A stretch of DNA of 64,000 nucleotides. Source: Alloalcanivorax xiamenensis (lineage in GTDB: Bacteria > Pseudomonadota > Gammaproteobacteria > Pseudomonadales > Alcanivoracaceae). A model generated the notes under the pieces. The model did no database searches. It worked only from the letters and a program-made list of their open reading frames with translations, and was not told the origin of the DNA. The position numbers were made by a program, and so were the translations under genes. Shown in pieces: positions 32,850-42,114 of the stretch (position 1 is its first letter; each line of letters begins with the position of its first letter). The DNA is taken from assembly GCF_009846745.1 (NCBI RefSeq), contig NZ_AQPF01000013.1:26090-90089 (forward strand), given 5' to 3'.

Positions 32850-33226
32850 GCGTTTTGGTGGATACCTCGGTATGGGTGGCGCACTTCAGAGAAAAAAATG
32901 AGGCGCTGATCAACCTGATGGAAATGGACCGTGCCCTGGTGCATCCCATGGTCTTGGGCGAGCTTGCCTGTGGGACTCCGCCTGAGCCTCGGCAACGAAC
33001 TTTGGGCTACATAGGTCTATTGCGGCCGAGTAATCAGGCCAGCCTTAAGGAGGTCATGACGTTCGTTGAGCAAGAAAGCTTATACGGTCGAGGTTGTGGT
33101 TTGGTGGATATGATGTTGCTCGCTTCAACCCTCATCACTCCCGAAGGGAGGCTTTGGACGTTGGATAAACGCTTGGCCGGATTGGCGGATGAATTTGACG
33201 TGGCGTACCAGCCGCATATGCATTAG
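32846..33226 (+). CDS. vapC: VapC PIN-domain ribonuclease toxin
   Basis: A 126-residue PIN-domain protein. The acidic active-site residues are visible: D6 (VLVDTSVWV), E42 in MVLGELACG, D91 in GLVDMMLLAS, and D109 (LWTLDKRLAGLA). VapC toxins cut specific tRNA or rRNA. All key residues are present, so the module looks intact, unlike the parDE locus. Confidence 0.87.
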   Translation: MSVLVDTSVWVAHFREKNEALINLMEMDRALVHPMVLGELACGTPPEPRQRTLGYIGLLRPSNQASLKEVMTFVEQESLYGRGCGLVDMMLLASTLITPEGRLWTLDKRLAGLADEFDVAYQPHMH

Positions 33227-33243
33227 GTACAGCGTTGGGGGGG

Positions 33244-33316
33244 ATTCGCGAGCAAGCTCGCTTCCCACAGCGGCTTCGTAGTTCTCTCTGTGGGAAGCGA
33301 GCTTGCTCGCGAATAG
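33244..33316. repeat. REPIN downstream of vapBC
   Basis: Compact inverted pair of two GCGAGC/GCTCGC units with a GGCTTCGTAG spacer, a near-perfect copy. It lies between convergent vapC and the desaturase gene. Confidence 0.9.
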
Positions 33317-33325
33317 CTTTACTAA

Positions 33326-34528
33326 TCAGGCCCGGGCCGGTTGCGGCTGGTAGCCTTTCAGCGCGGTGACGAAATCCTGCAGAGCGTGAATGCCGGACTC
33401 CTCGGCTTCACGGCACCATTGTTTCAGCGCATCCAGCATCTCCGCGGAATTGCGGCTGGTCTGGCTCCAGATTTCCTGCAGACGCAGGCGGTATTCGTAG
33501 ATAGTGGCCAGCGTGTGATTGTGCTCGGTCAGCCGTTCCAGACGTTGCTGATGACGCGGTTTGAAGAAACGCTGGTCGCGGTACAACAGGGCCCGGGCGC
33601 GGCGGTAGAAACCGCGAGTGGCTTCGCAGGCGCGGGCTTGCTCCTGCTGGAATACCGGTTTGATTACCGTGCGGCGGTAGTGAGCCATCACCTGGAAACG
33701 GTGTTGCACCAGGGCTCGCACGGTGTCCAGATCGATGCTCGGGCGAGTGGGGTTCAGCACCGGTTTCGGCGCCAGTTTTTTCACTTTGGCCAGGCCCAGC
33801 ATTTCGAACAGGCGGATCCAGGCCCAGCCCATATCGAACTCGAATCGGCGCACCGACAGCTTGGCGGAGCTGGGGTAGGTGTGGTGATTGTTATGCAGCT
33901 CTTCGCCGCCAATCAGAATACCCCACGGCAGAATGTTGCGTGAGGCGTCCTTGCATTCGAAGTTGCGGTAGCCCCAGTAGTGGCCGATGCCGTTGATCAC
34001 GCCAGCGGCGAACAGCGGAATCCACATCATCTGCACCGCCCAGATGGTTACCCCGGCGAAGCCGAACAACAGGATGTTGGTCAGTGCCATCAGCACGATA
34101 CCGAGCATGGGGAAGCGGCTGTAGACGTTGCGTTCCATCCAGTCGTCCGGGCAGCCGGCGCCGTATTTGTCCAGGGTTTCCTGGTTCAGCGCTTCGGCCT
34201 GGTAGAGCTCCGCCCCTTCGCGCAGTACTTTGCGGATGCCAAGTACCTGCGGGCTGTGCGGGTCTTCCTCACTATCGCAGTGGGCGTGATGCTTGCGATG
34301 AATGGCGGTCCAGGCGCGGGTGTTCATGCCCGTGGTCAACCACAGCCAGAAACGGAAGAAATGTTTCAACACCGGATTCAATTCCAGCGCGCGGTGGGCG
34401 GAATAGCGGTGCAGATAAACAGTGACGCTGACAATGGTCACATGGGTCAGGGCCAGGGTGATCAGCACCAGGCTCCAGGGGCCCAGAGCCAGGAGGCCCT
34501 CGGACAGAAACATCAGGATGGTGTTCAT
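33326..34528 (-). CDS. Acyl-CoA/fatty acid desaturase (delta-9 type)
   Basis: A 400-residue membrane di-iron desaturase with the three histidine boxes HRYSAH (40-45), HRKHHAH (77-83) and HNNHH (212-216). Hydrophobic segments surround residues 12-35, 145-175 and 170-185. It introduces a double bond into acyl chains. The last 140 residues form a charged, helical extension (from about residue 260) longer than in minimal family members. A REPIN lies at its 3' end. Confidence 0.9.
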   Translation of the reverse strand: MNTILMFLSEGLLALGPWSLVLITLALTHVTIVSVTVYLHRYSAHRALELNPVLKHFFRFWLWLTTGMNTRAWTAIHRKHHAHCDSEEDPHSPQVLGIRKVLREGAELYQAEALNQETLDKYGAGCPDDWMERNVYSRFPMLGIVLMALTNILLFGFAGVTIWAVQMMWIPLFAAGVINGIGHYWGYRNFECKDASRNILPWGILIGGEELHNNHHTYPSSAKLSVRRFEFDMGWAWIRLFEMLGLAKVKKLAPKPVLNPTRPSIDLDTVRALVQHRFQVMAHYRRTVIKPVFQQEQARACEATRGFYRRARALLYRDQRFFKPRHQQRLERLTEHNHTLATIYEYRLRLQEIWSQTSRNSAEMLDALKQWCREAEESGIHALQDFVTALKGYQPQPARA

Positions 34529-34600
34529 AATAATCCGGCTTGCGGCGGTAGTAGTCCGTTAGAAAGCGAATGTCGCCGATTCGTTCCTTGAGCCTCGACG

Positions 34601-36610
34601 TTATAAACGGGTAAGCAATAAATGGGCCGATGGATGCACCCGGGCCTGCCAATCAGCTTCTATATAGATGGTGCCTACCGGTTCGAAGATCAATGCGGGG
34701 CCGTAGATTACCTGATCGGCTCCCAATTCGTCCCGCCGGTATACAGGAATTTTGGTTTTGTTTCCTTCTTCGTTTTGGGCGGCTTTCTTACCATCCACGG
34801 AGCGGTAAACCGGAGCCTCCCAGGCTGGCAAGCCCTCGCCCCGTGGCGCCTGGCCGGGTGAGGGCGGTCGCGCCTCGGCCAGGCACCGGACCCGAAGATT
34901 CACCCGTCGTACCGGTAAGGACAGTCGGTGGCCATAACGTTGCTCGTGCAGATCATGGAAGGCGGCTTCGCTTTGCGCGGGATTCTCTCCCTGCCAGGGC
35001 AGGGTCAATACGGAGGACTGGCCCTGATAGCACAGGTCCAGGCCGGTTTCGGTGCGGATCCGGTTGGTGTCGATGCCTTCCGCCTCCAGTTCCGCCCGGG
35101 CCTGGAGCTCCAATTGCCGAGCCAGAGTCAGAATATGCGCGGCCTCGGCATCCGCCGGCAGCGCCTGGATGCGTTCACGCTGGCGCGGCGCGTAGACCAG
35201 CCCCTCCGCCGACAGCACGCCGGCGCGTACAGGCACCACCGCCTGGTGCATGCCGAGGTTGGCGGCCAGGGCGCACACGTGCAGGCCACCGGCACCACCG
35301 AAACTCACCAGTGTGAAGTCCCGCGGGTCAAAGCCCTTCTGGATCGAGATCACCCGCAGAGCCTGGCTCATATGCTCGTTGGCCAGATCAATGATGCCTT
35401 GCGCGGCCTGGGGTACCGGCATGCCGAGTCGTTTCGCCACGCGGGCAACGGCGTCGTGGGCTTGGGCCGGATCGAGACGCAGGTTGCCGCCCAGGGCAAA
35501 TTCCGGCTGCAGTCGGCCCAGCACCAGATTGGCGTCGGTGACCGTGGCCCGGGTGCCGCCCTGGCCGTAACAGGCCGGACCGGGGCTGGCGCCGGCGGAT
35601 TCCGGGCCCACGTGCAGTAGGCCGGCGTCATCCACTTGGGCCAGGGAGCCGCCACCGGCACCAATGGTGTGCATGTCGACCATGGGCACCGCCACCGGAT
35701 AAGGGCCGATACGGCCCTGGCGGGTCAGGCGGATGTCGCCATCCAGCAGCGCCACGTCGGTGGAGGTGCCGCCCATATCGAAGGTCATCAGATGATCGCG
35801 GCCCAGCGCCTGGCCCAGGCGACGGGCCGCGTTGAGGCCGCCGGCGGGGCCGGAGAGCAGCAGATTCACCGCCCGTTCGGCGGCTTGATCGGCGGCGATG
35901 GTGCCGCCGTTGGATTGCATGATGGTCAACGGTGCCGGCTTGGTGTGCTGTTTCAGCCGTGCCAGATAGTCCGCCATGCGGGGGGAAAGCCAGGCGTTCA
36001 GCCAGGTGGCCATGCCGCGCTCGTACTCGCCGCGGGTCGGCAGGATGTCGCTGGACAGGCTCACCGGGTAGCCGGCTTGCCGGAGTGCCTCGCCGAGCCG
36101 CTGCTCCGTATCGGGGGCCAGATAGCTGAACAGCAGGTTCACCGCCACGGATTCCGGATCATGGCCGCGAACCGCCTCCACCGTTTGCCGGATCATCTCT
36201 TCCGTCAGCGGGAGCAGAGTGTTCCCCTGGGCATCCAGGCGGGTATCGGCGCCGATCACCGGGGTATCGTGCAGCGCGGTATGGGTTGGCAGCGGCCGCA
36301 GATTATATAGCTCCGGCCGGTTCTGGCGGCCGATGAGGAGCAGATCCTCAATGCCGGAGTTAGTAATTACTACCGTTCTGGCGCCTTTGTTTTCAAGGGC
36401 GGCGTTGGTGGCCACGGTGCTGCCGTGGACGATGACCAACTCCCCCCGGCTGAGGGCTCCGGAGAGCCCCATATCCTCGATGCCCCGCAGGATGGCCTGC
36501 TCCGGAGCCGCCGGCGTGGACAGGACTTTATGGATGCGCGGCTGTTCGCCGCCCAGCAGGACGAAATCCGTGAAAGTGCCGCCGGTGTCCACGCCTAGCC
36601 AGTACCGCAT
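34601..36610 (-). CDS. HyuA-like hydantoinase/oxoprolinase subunit
   Basis: A 669-residue protein of the hydantoinase A/oxoprolinase family. It has the N-terminal actin-like ATP-binding motif GVDTGGTFTDFVLL, a GTSTDVALLDG loop, GGGSLAQVD, and the C-terminal region ending in EADWQARV. Such enzymes cleave cyclic amides using ATP and usually need a HyuB subunit. None is present nearby. The start MRYWLG has GGAG nine bases upstream; the longer ORF start is not supported. The substrate is unknown. Confidence 0.85.
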   Translation of the reverse strand: MRYWLGVDTGGTFTDFVLLGGEQPRIHKVLSTPAAPEQAILRGIEDMGLSGALSRGELVIVHGSTVATNAALENKGARTVVITNSGIEDLLLIGRQNRPELYNLRPLPTHTALHDTPVIGADTRLDAQGNTLLPLTEEMIRQTVEAVRGHDPESVAVNLLFSYLAPDTEQRLGEALRQAGYPVSLSSDILPTRGEYERGMATWLNAWLSPRMADYLARLKQHTKPAPLTIMQSNGGTIAADQAAERAVNLLLSGPAGGLNAARRLGQALGRDHLMTFDMGGTSTDVALLDGDIRLTRQGRIGPYPVAVPMVDMHTIGAGGGSLAQVDDAGLLHVGPESAGASPGPACYGQGGTRATVTDANLVLGRLQPEFALGGNLRLDPAQAHDAVARVAKRLGMPVPQAAQGIIDLANEHMSQALRVISIQKGFDPRDFTLVSFGGAGGLHVCALAANLGMHQAVVPVRAGVLSAEGLVYAPRQRERIQALPADAEAAHILTLARQLELQARAELEAEGIDTNRIRTETGLDLCYQGQSSVLTLPWQGENPAQSEAAFHDLHEQRYGHRLSLPVRRVNLRVRCLAEARPPSPGQAPRGEGLPAWEAPVYRSVDGKKAAQNEEGNKTKIPVYRRDELGADQVIYGPALIFEPVGTIYIEADWQARVHPSAHLLLTRL

Positions 36611-36710
36611 CGTTGCTCCGCCAGTGTTAAAGCCATTCACCGCCTGCGCAAGGACGGCGCCGCGGGTATCATAACCGTCCTGGGCGAGGGCTGCCCATTA
36701 GCCGCTGCTT

Positions 36711-36779
36711 TCGCGAGCAAGCTCGCTTCCCACAGGGGGCTACGGAGCTGCTGTGGGAAGCGAGCTTGCTCGCGAATAC
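36711..36779. repeat. REPIN upstream of mutM
   Basis: Two GCGAGC/GCTCGC units in inverted orientation with a CTACGGAG spacer, between the start of the HyuA gene and the start of mutM. Confidence 0.88.
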
Positions 36780-36816
36780 GCCCGACAACTCCCATTTACC
36801 TTCCAAGGAGCCGTAA

Positions 36817-37626
36817 ATGCCCGAATTGCCCGAAGTGGAAACCACGCGGCGGGGGATTGAGCCTCATTTGACCGGGCGCCGTCTGCGGTCGGTGACAGTG
36901 CGCGAGCCCCGATTGCGCTGGCCGGTGGACGAGCGGGTAGCGGCTTTGCGGGATCGGCCGGTGCTCGCGATGCGGCGGCGCGCCAAATACTTGCTGCTGG
37001 ATCTGGACGGCCTGCATCTGGGCATGCACCTGGGCATGTCCGGAACGCTGCGAGTGGTGCCGGAAGACGCACCGCCGCGCAAGCACGATCATGTGGATCT
37101 GGTGCTCGATTCCGGGCAGTTATTGCGCTTCAACGATCCCCGCCGGTTCGGCGCGGTGCTTTATCTGCCGGACCTGGAGCAACACCCTTTGTTCACCGGC
37201 CTGGGCCCGGAACCGCTGGATGCCGCCTTCACCGGAGACTGGCTGCACCGGCGCAGCCGTGGCCGCAAGGCATCGGTGAAGACGTTCATCATGGACAACG
37301 CCACGGTGGTGGGCGTTGGCAACATTTACGCGCAAGAAAGCCTGTTCTTGGCGGGAATTCACCCTTCCCGGCCAGCGGGGCGCATCAGCCTGGCTCGTTA
37401 CCGCCTTCTGGCGGAGGCTATCCGGGAAGTCCTGGCACGGGCCATCGAGGCCGGGGGCACCACCTTGCGGGACTTCACCCGGGTCGACGGTCAGCCCGGG
37501 TACTTTGCCCAGGAATTGCGAGTCTATGGCCGCGCGGGAGAGCCTTGCCGGCAGTGCGGAACGCCGCTGCGGGGCGGGCGCCACGGCCAGCGCAGTACGG
37601 TGCACTGTCCCCGTTGTCAGCGCTGA
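36817..37626 (+). CDS. mutM: Formamidopyrimidine-DNA glycosylase
   Basis: A 269-residue MutM (Fpg) that excises 8-oxoguanine. The catalytic PELPEVET begins at Pro2, with Lys near position 57 (RRRAKYLLLDLD). The H2TH region is NATVVGVGNIYAQE and the C-terminal zinc finger has CRQC and CPRC (244-269). AAGGAG lies before the ATG. It stands as a single gene with a REPIN upstream. Confidence 0.95.
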   Translation: MPELPEVETTRRGIEPHLTGRRLRSVTVREPRLRWPVDERVAALRDRPVLAMRRRAKYLLLDLDGLHLGMHLGMSGTLRVVPEDAPPRKHDHVDLVLDSGQLLRFNDPRRFGAVLYLPDLEQHPLFTGLGPEPLDAAFTGDWLHRRSRGRKASVKTFIMDNATVVGVGNIYAQESLFLAGIHPSRPAGRISLARYRLLAEAIREVLARAIEAGGTTLRDFTRVDGQPGYFAQELRVYGRAGEPCRQCGTPLRGGRHGQRSTVHCPRCQR

Positions 37627-37742
37627 GGCGGGTTCAACCGCTTTCTGAACTCAGTGTGCTATCGTATTGTTTATCTACGAATAAAGATTTAGATTGTGAA
37701 CCAGTAGTCAGCACGACTGCTGAATTGGGGTAACAATGCCCC

Positions 37743-37845
37743 GGCGACTCAGCAAAAGGGGGGAGCCCGGACCATCTTCTTGTGTGGGGGTTGTACCTGT
37801 GGGGGGTGAGTCGCCGCTCCCGCGGTCGAGGGACGGCCGCGGGGG
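37743..37845 (+). other. Structured leader, possible regulatory RNA
   Basis: In the 294-base gap after mutM, GGCGACTCA (37743-37751) and TGAGTCGCC (37807-37815) form a perfect 9-bp stem enclosing 55 bases rich in G runs. It is followed by a second hairpin, CTCCCGCGG with CCGCGGGGG. A third small hairpin (AGTAGTC with GACTGCT) lies at about 37703-37721. They stand 75 bases before a small exported protein gene. I recognise no known riboswitch or sRNA. Confidence 0.4.
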
Positions 37846-37920
37846 CTCCTATTCAGAACGGTCGGCATGAAACCGGCCATTCCTGCTATCCAACGAGAAC
37901 CTGTCGAAGAGGGACTCACA

Positions 37921-38271
37921 ATGAAGCGAGCCCTGCGCCTGCTGGCGGCCGCCACCATCATCTGCACCGTATCCCAAACCGCACAAGCCCGTCCCATGGA
38001 CGAAGACGCCGATCAGCCGTCGGCGCTGGCCATGTTCGGGGACGCGGTGATCGTCCGGCCGGTCATGGCCGTCGGTACGGTGGGCGGTCTGGCCGTGTAT
38101 ACGGTAATGTTACCGTTCTCCGTGCTCGGTGATAATGAAGGCGAAGCCGCCGAAGTGCTGGTGAAGAATCCCGCCCGCGCCACTTTTTTGCGTTGTCTGG
38201 GCTGCACGCCGACGCAACATGAGCGCAAACAGGCGGAGAAAAAAATACGAGAAGCCAACGCGGCGCAATAA
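37921..38271 (+). CDS. Small exported protein of unknown function
   Basis: A 116-residue protein with a signal peptide (LRLLAAATIICTVSQTAQA) and one hydrophobic helix (AVIVRPVMAVGTVGGLAVYTVMLPFSVLG, about 42-70). A short conserved-looking CLGC motif is followed by a basic tail. I do not recognise the family; it resembles small Pseudomonas proteins often annotated without a function. The longer ORF start at 37867 is ignored, because the signal peptide begins at MKRALR. Confidence 0.65.
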   Translation: MKRALRLLAAATIICTVSQTAQARPMDEDADQPSALAMFGDAVIVRPVMAVGTVGGLAVYTVMLPFSVLGDNEGEAAEVLVKNPARATFLRCLGCTPTQHERKQAEKKIREANAAQ

Positions 38272-38308
38272 TCGCGCCGCTACCGATTGATCTTTCGAGG
38301 AGTCCGCT

Positions 38309-38851
38309 ATGCAACGTTGCGTGGCTGCACTGGCCGCCGTGGCCATGGGGATGGGTGTATCCGTGGCGCACGGCGAAGCCTACGTGTCCCTGGGATACGG
38401 ATATCATGAACAGGATGACCGTTTTTTCGGTGATGATCGCTTCGAGACCGGCGACCTGATCGCCAAGCTGGGCGGCCGTATCAACCGCTGGTTCGCGGTG
38501 GAGATGCGCGGCGGTTCCACGATGAACAGCAACGAAGACCGCCTCAATGGCACCTCTATCAAAGGCGAGTACCGCCAGAAATATTTCTACGGCGCCTATG
38601 TAAAGCTGAGCGGTCCCAACGCCACCATGGCCACGCCGTATCTGATTGGCGGTTATACCGAAGGCAAGGAAGAAATGGACGTGGATGGCGGCGGCAAGGT
38701 CTCGGACAAATGGTATGACTCGTCCTACGGCCTGGGGATCGATTTCGGCGTCAGCGAGCGCTTCGACGTCAACGTGGAATACATGTTCTATCGTGACAAG
38801 GACAACGTCACCCTGAAAGGTCCCGCCCTGTCCGCTTCCTGGACGTTCTGA
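38309..38851 (+). CDS. Outer-membrane beta-barrel protein
   Basis: A 180-residue protein with a signal peptide (ending SVAHG or close by), then alternating aromatic/polar strands (AYVSLGYGYHEQDD, RINRWFAVEMRGG, YGAYVKLSG, FDVNVEYMFYRDKD) and a C-terminal phenylalanine (SASWTF). This pattern is typical of OmpA-like or porin-superfamily small barrels, with about eight strands. An AGGAG site precedes the ATG. The function is unknown. Confidence 0.8.
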   Translation: MQRCVAALAAVAMGMGVSVAHGEAYVSLGYGYHEQDDRFFGDDRFETGDLIAKLGGRINRWFAVEMRGGSTMNSNEDRLNGTSIKGEYRQKYFYGAYVKLSGPNATMATPYLIGGYTEGKEEMDVDGGGKVSDKWYDSSYGLGIDFGVSERFDVNVEYMFYRDKDNVTLKGPALSASWTF

Positions 38852-38861
38852 ATCCGCCATA

Positions 38862-38946
38862 CGTGGGAGTTCTCCCGCCAAGGCAGGACGAAGCTCCCAC
38901 AGCGGCTTCGTAGTCTTGTCTGTGGGAAGCGAGTTCACTCGCGAAT
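38862..38946. repeat. Diverged REPIN
   Basis: The right unit has a GCGAGT/ACTCGC stem, a paired change at the loop-closing position. The left unit is decayed: its CCGCC and GGCAGG arms no longer pair fully. Confidence 0.75.
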
Positions 38947-39004
38947 GGTATGTGCGTATAAGCGGCTGTCCCACAACAGTGGGACAGCACTGGCCCAACT
39001 CCGA

Positions 39005-42000
39005 TCAAGTCTCCGCCGGTTCCGGCAATGTCTCCGTCTCTTCGTCACCATGCCCTTCGTTACGGCCCAACAGCATGTACATGGCCGGCACCACGAACAG
39101 GGTGAACAGGGTGCCGATGGTCATGCCGGCGGCCACCACCAGACCGATGGCGAAGCGGGCGCCGCCGCCGGGGCCGGCGGCGATCAGCAGCGGAATCATC
39201 GCCAGCACCAGAGCCGCCGTGGTCATCAGTACCGGACGCAGGCGCACGGCGGCGGCGTGTTCGATGGCCTCCCGTTTGCCCATGCCCTCTTCCTGCATCT
39301 TGTTGGCGAACTCCACGATCAGAATCCCGTGTTTCGATATCACCCCGATCAAGGTCACCAGCCCCACCTGCGTGTAGATGTTGAGGGTGGCCAGACCCAG
39401 GCTGACGAAGATCATGGCGCCGCACACGGACATGGGCACCGTGACCAGCATGATGATCGGGTCGCGGAAGGATTCGAACTGGGCCGCCAGAACCAGGTAG
39501 ATCACGATCAGGGCAAAGAAGAACGTGATCATCAGATCGCTGCCTTCTTTCTTGAACTGCCGAGACTGCCCGGAATAGTCCAAGCTGTAGCCGGGAGGCA
39601 GCACTTCCTGTGCGGCGCTTTCCAGAATGCCGAGCGCTTCGCCCAGCGTCACCCCGGGGCGCTGCACGCCGGAAATGGTCACCGAGTTCAACTGCTGGAA
39701 CCGTTTCAATTGTTGCGGTTGCACGGTTTCTTCCAGACGCACCAGGGTGGCCAGCGGAATCAGTTCGCCGGAGCCGGTGCGAATGTAGTATTGCTGCAAC
39801 TGTTCCGGCGTCAGCCGATCGCTGCGCTGAACCTGGGGAATCACCTTGTAGGACCGGTTTTCCAGGGAGAAGCGGTTGGCGTAAGCGCCGGACAACATGG
39901 CGCCCAGTTCCTGCGCCAACTGACGCATGGTGATGCCCAGTGATGCGGCTTTCTCCCGGTCGATAACGATGTTATAGCGCGGCTTGTCGATCTTCAGGTC
40001 CGTATCCAGGAAGATGAACTTGCGGCTTTCCTGCGCCTTGCCCAGGATCTCGTTGGCCAGTTCCTGCAGATTCTCGGTGGGTTCGGTGGTGCCGATAACG
40101 AACTCCACCGGCAACATGCCACCACCGCTGGGCAGGGACGGTGGCACGAACACCGCCGATTGCAGACCGGCGACGCTGTTTACTTGCTCGGACAACTGTT
40201 GCTGGAACTCGTGAGTGGTGACATCCCGCTCATTCCAACTGTCCAGCACGAAGCCCGCCAGGGCGGTGTTGGAGGCGGCGGTACCGGCGCCACCGCCAAG
40301 GCCGTTGAGCAGGAAGATGTTTTCCACCGCCGGGGTGTCGGCGGCGATCTGTTCCAGCTCCCGGGTGAACGGCTCCAGGTAGTCCAGCGTCACGTAAGGG
40401 TCGGCGGTGGAGGAGACCAGCACGAAGCCCTGGTCTTCCTTGGGCTCCAGTTCGCTCGGCGAGGTGACGAACAGGAAGTAACAGGACACCAGAATGATCA
40501 GACCGAACACCAGCACCGTGGGCACGTCATTCAGGGCGCCGTGCAGTCGCCGCTCATAGCTGCCGGCCAGTTTCTCGAACTGACGGTTCAGCCAGGCTTC
40601 AAAGCGATTGCCGCGATGCTCCGGGTCGTGGGCCTTGAGAATCTTGGCGCACATCATCGGTGACAAGGTCAGTGCCACCACCCCGGACAGCAGCACCGCG
40701 CCGGCCAGGGAGAAAGCGAATTCCACGAACAGCGTGCCGGTGAGCCCGCCCATGAAACCGATCGGCAGGTACACCGCCACCAGCGTGGTGGTCATCGCCA
40801 CCACCGGCCAGGCCAGCTCGCGCGCACCCTTGAGTGCCGCGTCCTTGGGAGACAGTCCCTCCTCCACATGGCGATGCACGTTTTCCAGGACAATGATGGC
40901 GTCGTCCACCACGATGCCGATGGCCAGCACCATGGCCAGCAAGGTCAGCAGGTTGATGGAGAACCCCATCAGCAACATCAGGAACAGAGCGCCGACCATG
41001 GAAAGTGGCACGGCGATGGCGGGAATCAACACGGTGCGGAAGGAGCCAAGGAAAGCGTAAATCACCAGAATAACGATGAGCACCGCTTCCACCAGGGTCT
41101 TCACCACCTCGTCGATGGAGTCCTGAATATACTCGGTGCCGTCGTAAGGAATATTGCCTTCCAGACCCTCCGGCATTTGCGGAAAGATCTCGTCTTCCAG
41201 CACCTTCCTTACCTCGGCGATCACGTCCAGGGAGTTGGCGTCCGGGGCCACTTCGATACCCATGAACGTGGCCTTCTGGCCGTTGAAGGTCACCGAGGCG
41301 GCATAGGATTCCGATCCCAGCTCCACGTCGGCCACGTCCTCGAGGCGCACGATGGCATTGTCCTGGGCGCGGATCACCAGACGCCGGAAGCCGGCGACGT
41401 CATTGAGGTCGGTTTCCGCCTTGAGGTCCAGCGCCACATTGGTGCCCTTGGTGCTGCCCACCGCGGCGAGGACATTGTTCTGCTCCAGCGCGGCATAGAC
41501 ATCGGAAGGAGTGATACCCAGCGCCGCCATGCGCTCAGGCTTCAGCCAGGCGCGCATGGCGAAGGTGCGGTCACCGAGAATCCGTGCCCGCTGCACACCG
41601 TTGATGGTGGCCAGTTTTGGCTGCACCACGCGCACCAGATAATCGGTGATCTGGTTGTTATCCAGTACCTGGGAGGAAAACGACAAATACATTGCGGCGA
41701 TGTCATCACCGATGGCCAGCTCCACCGTGGGGTCCTCGGACTCCTCCGGCAGCTCGCTGCGCATCTTGTTCACCTTGGCGACGACCTGCGTCAGGGTTTC
41801 GTTGGGATCCTGGCCCAGCCGCACATAAGCCTGGATTGAGGACGCCCCTTGCAGGGATGTGGAAACCAGATAGTCGATGCCGTTCGCCGAAGCGATTTCC
41901 TGTTCCAGCGGCGTGGTGATAAAGCCCTGGATCAGGTCCGCGTCGGCACCGGTGTAAATGGTGGTGACGGTGATCACCGCGTTTTCCAGCTCGGGATACT

Positions 42001-42106
42001 GACGTACGTTCAATTCCGTGGCGGCGCGCAACCCGAGAAGCAGAATAAACAGGCTGACCACCGAGGCCAGAACCGGTTTATTGATGAAGATATCCGTGAA
42101 TTTCAT
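39005..42106 (-). CDS. RND efflux permease, HAE1 family
   Basis: A 1033-residue inner-membrane drug:proton antiporter. It has TM1 MKFTDIFINKPVLASVVSLFILLLG, the paired aspartates in TM4 (GIVVDDAIIVLEN), the periplasmic docking loops and TM10-12 ending with AGMTIGTLFTLFVVPAMYMLLG. It resembles MexI/MexQ-type pumps. It is encoded after its adaptor with an eight-base gap. No TolC-like channel is present in the window, so an unlinked one is needed. Confidence 0.94.
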   Translation of the reverse strand: MKFTDIFINKPVLASVVSLFILLLGLRAATELNVRQYPELENAVITVTTIYTGADADLIQGFITTPLEQEIASANGIDYLVSTSLQGASSIQAYVRLGQDPNETLTQVVAKVNKMRSELPEESEDPTVELAIGDDIAAMYLSFSSQVLDNNQITDYLVRVVQPKLATINGVQRARILGDRTFAMRAWLKPERMAALGITPSDVYAALEQNNVLAAVGSTKGTNVALDLKAETDLNDVAGFRRLVIRAQDNAIVRLEDVADVELGSESYAASVTFNGQKATFMGIEVAPDANSLDVIAEVRKVLEDEIFPQMPEGLEGNIPYDGTEYIQDSIDEVVKTLVEAVLIVILVIYAFLGSFRTVLIPAIAVPLSMVGALFLMLLMGFSINLLTLLAMVLAIGIVVDDAIIVLENVHRHVEEGLSPKDAALKGARELAWPVVAMTTTLVAVYLPIGFMGGLTGTLFVEFAFSLAGAVLLSGVVALTLSPMMCAKILKAHDPEHRGNRFEAWLNRQFEKLAGSYERRLHGALNDVPTVLVFGLIILVSCYFLFVTSPSELEPKEDQGFVLVSSTADPYVTLDYLEPFTRELEQIAADTPAVENIFLLNGLGGGAGTAASNTALAGFVLDSWNERDVTTHEFQQQLSEQVNSVAGLQSAVFVPPSLPSGGGMLPVEFVIGTTEPTENLQELANEILGKAQESRKFIFLDTDLKIDKPRYNIVIDREKAASLGITMRQLAQELGAMLSGAYANRFSLENRSYKVIPQVQRSDRLTPEQLQQYYIRTGSGELIPLATLVRLEETVQPQQLKRFQQLNSVTISGVQRPGVTLGEALGILESAAQEVLPPGYSLDYSGQSRQFKKEGSDLMITFFFALIVIYLVLAAQFESFRDPIIMLVTVPMSVCGAMIFVSLGLATLNIYTQVGLVTLIGVISKHGILIVEFANKMQEEGMGKREAIEHAAAVRLRPVLMTTAALVLAMIPLLIAAGPGGGARFAIGLVVAAGMTIGTLFTLFVVPAMYMLLGRNEGHGDEETETLPEPAET

Positions 42107-42114
42107 GGGCGACC

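Noticed and set aside
38862..38946. Intrinsic terminator after the outer-membrane protein gene
   Set aside because: The hairpin belongs to a decayed REPIN and has no T run.
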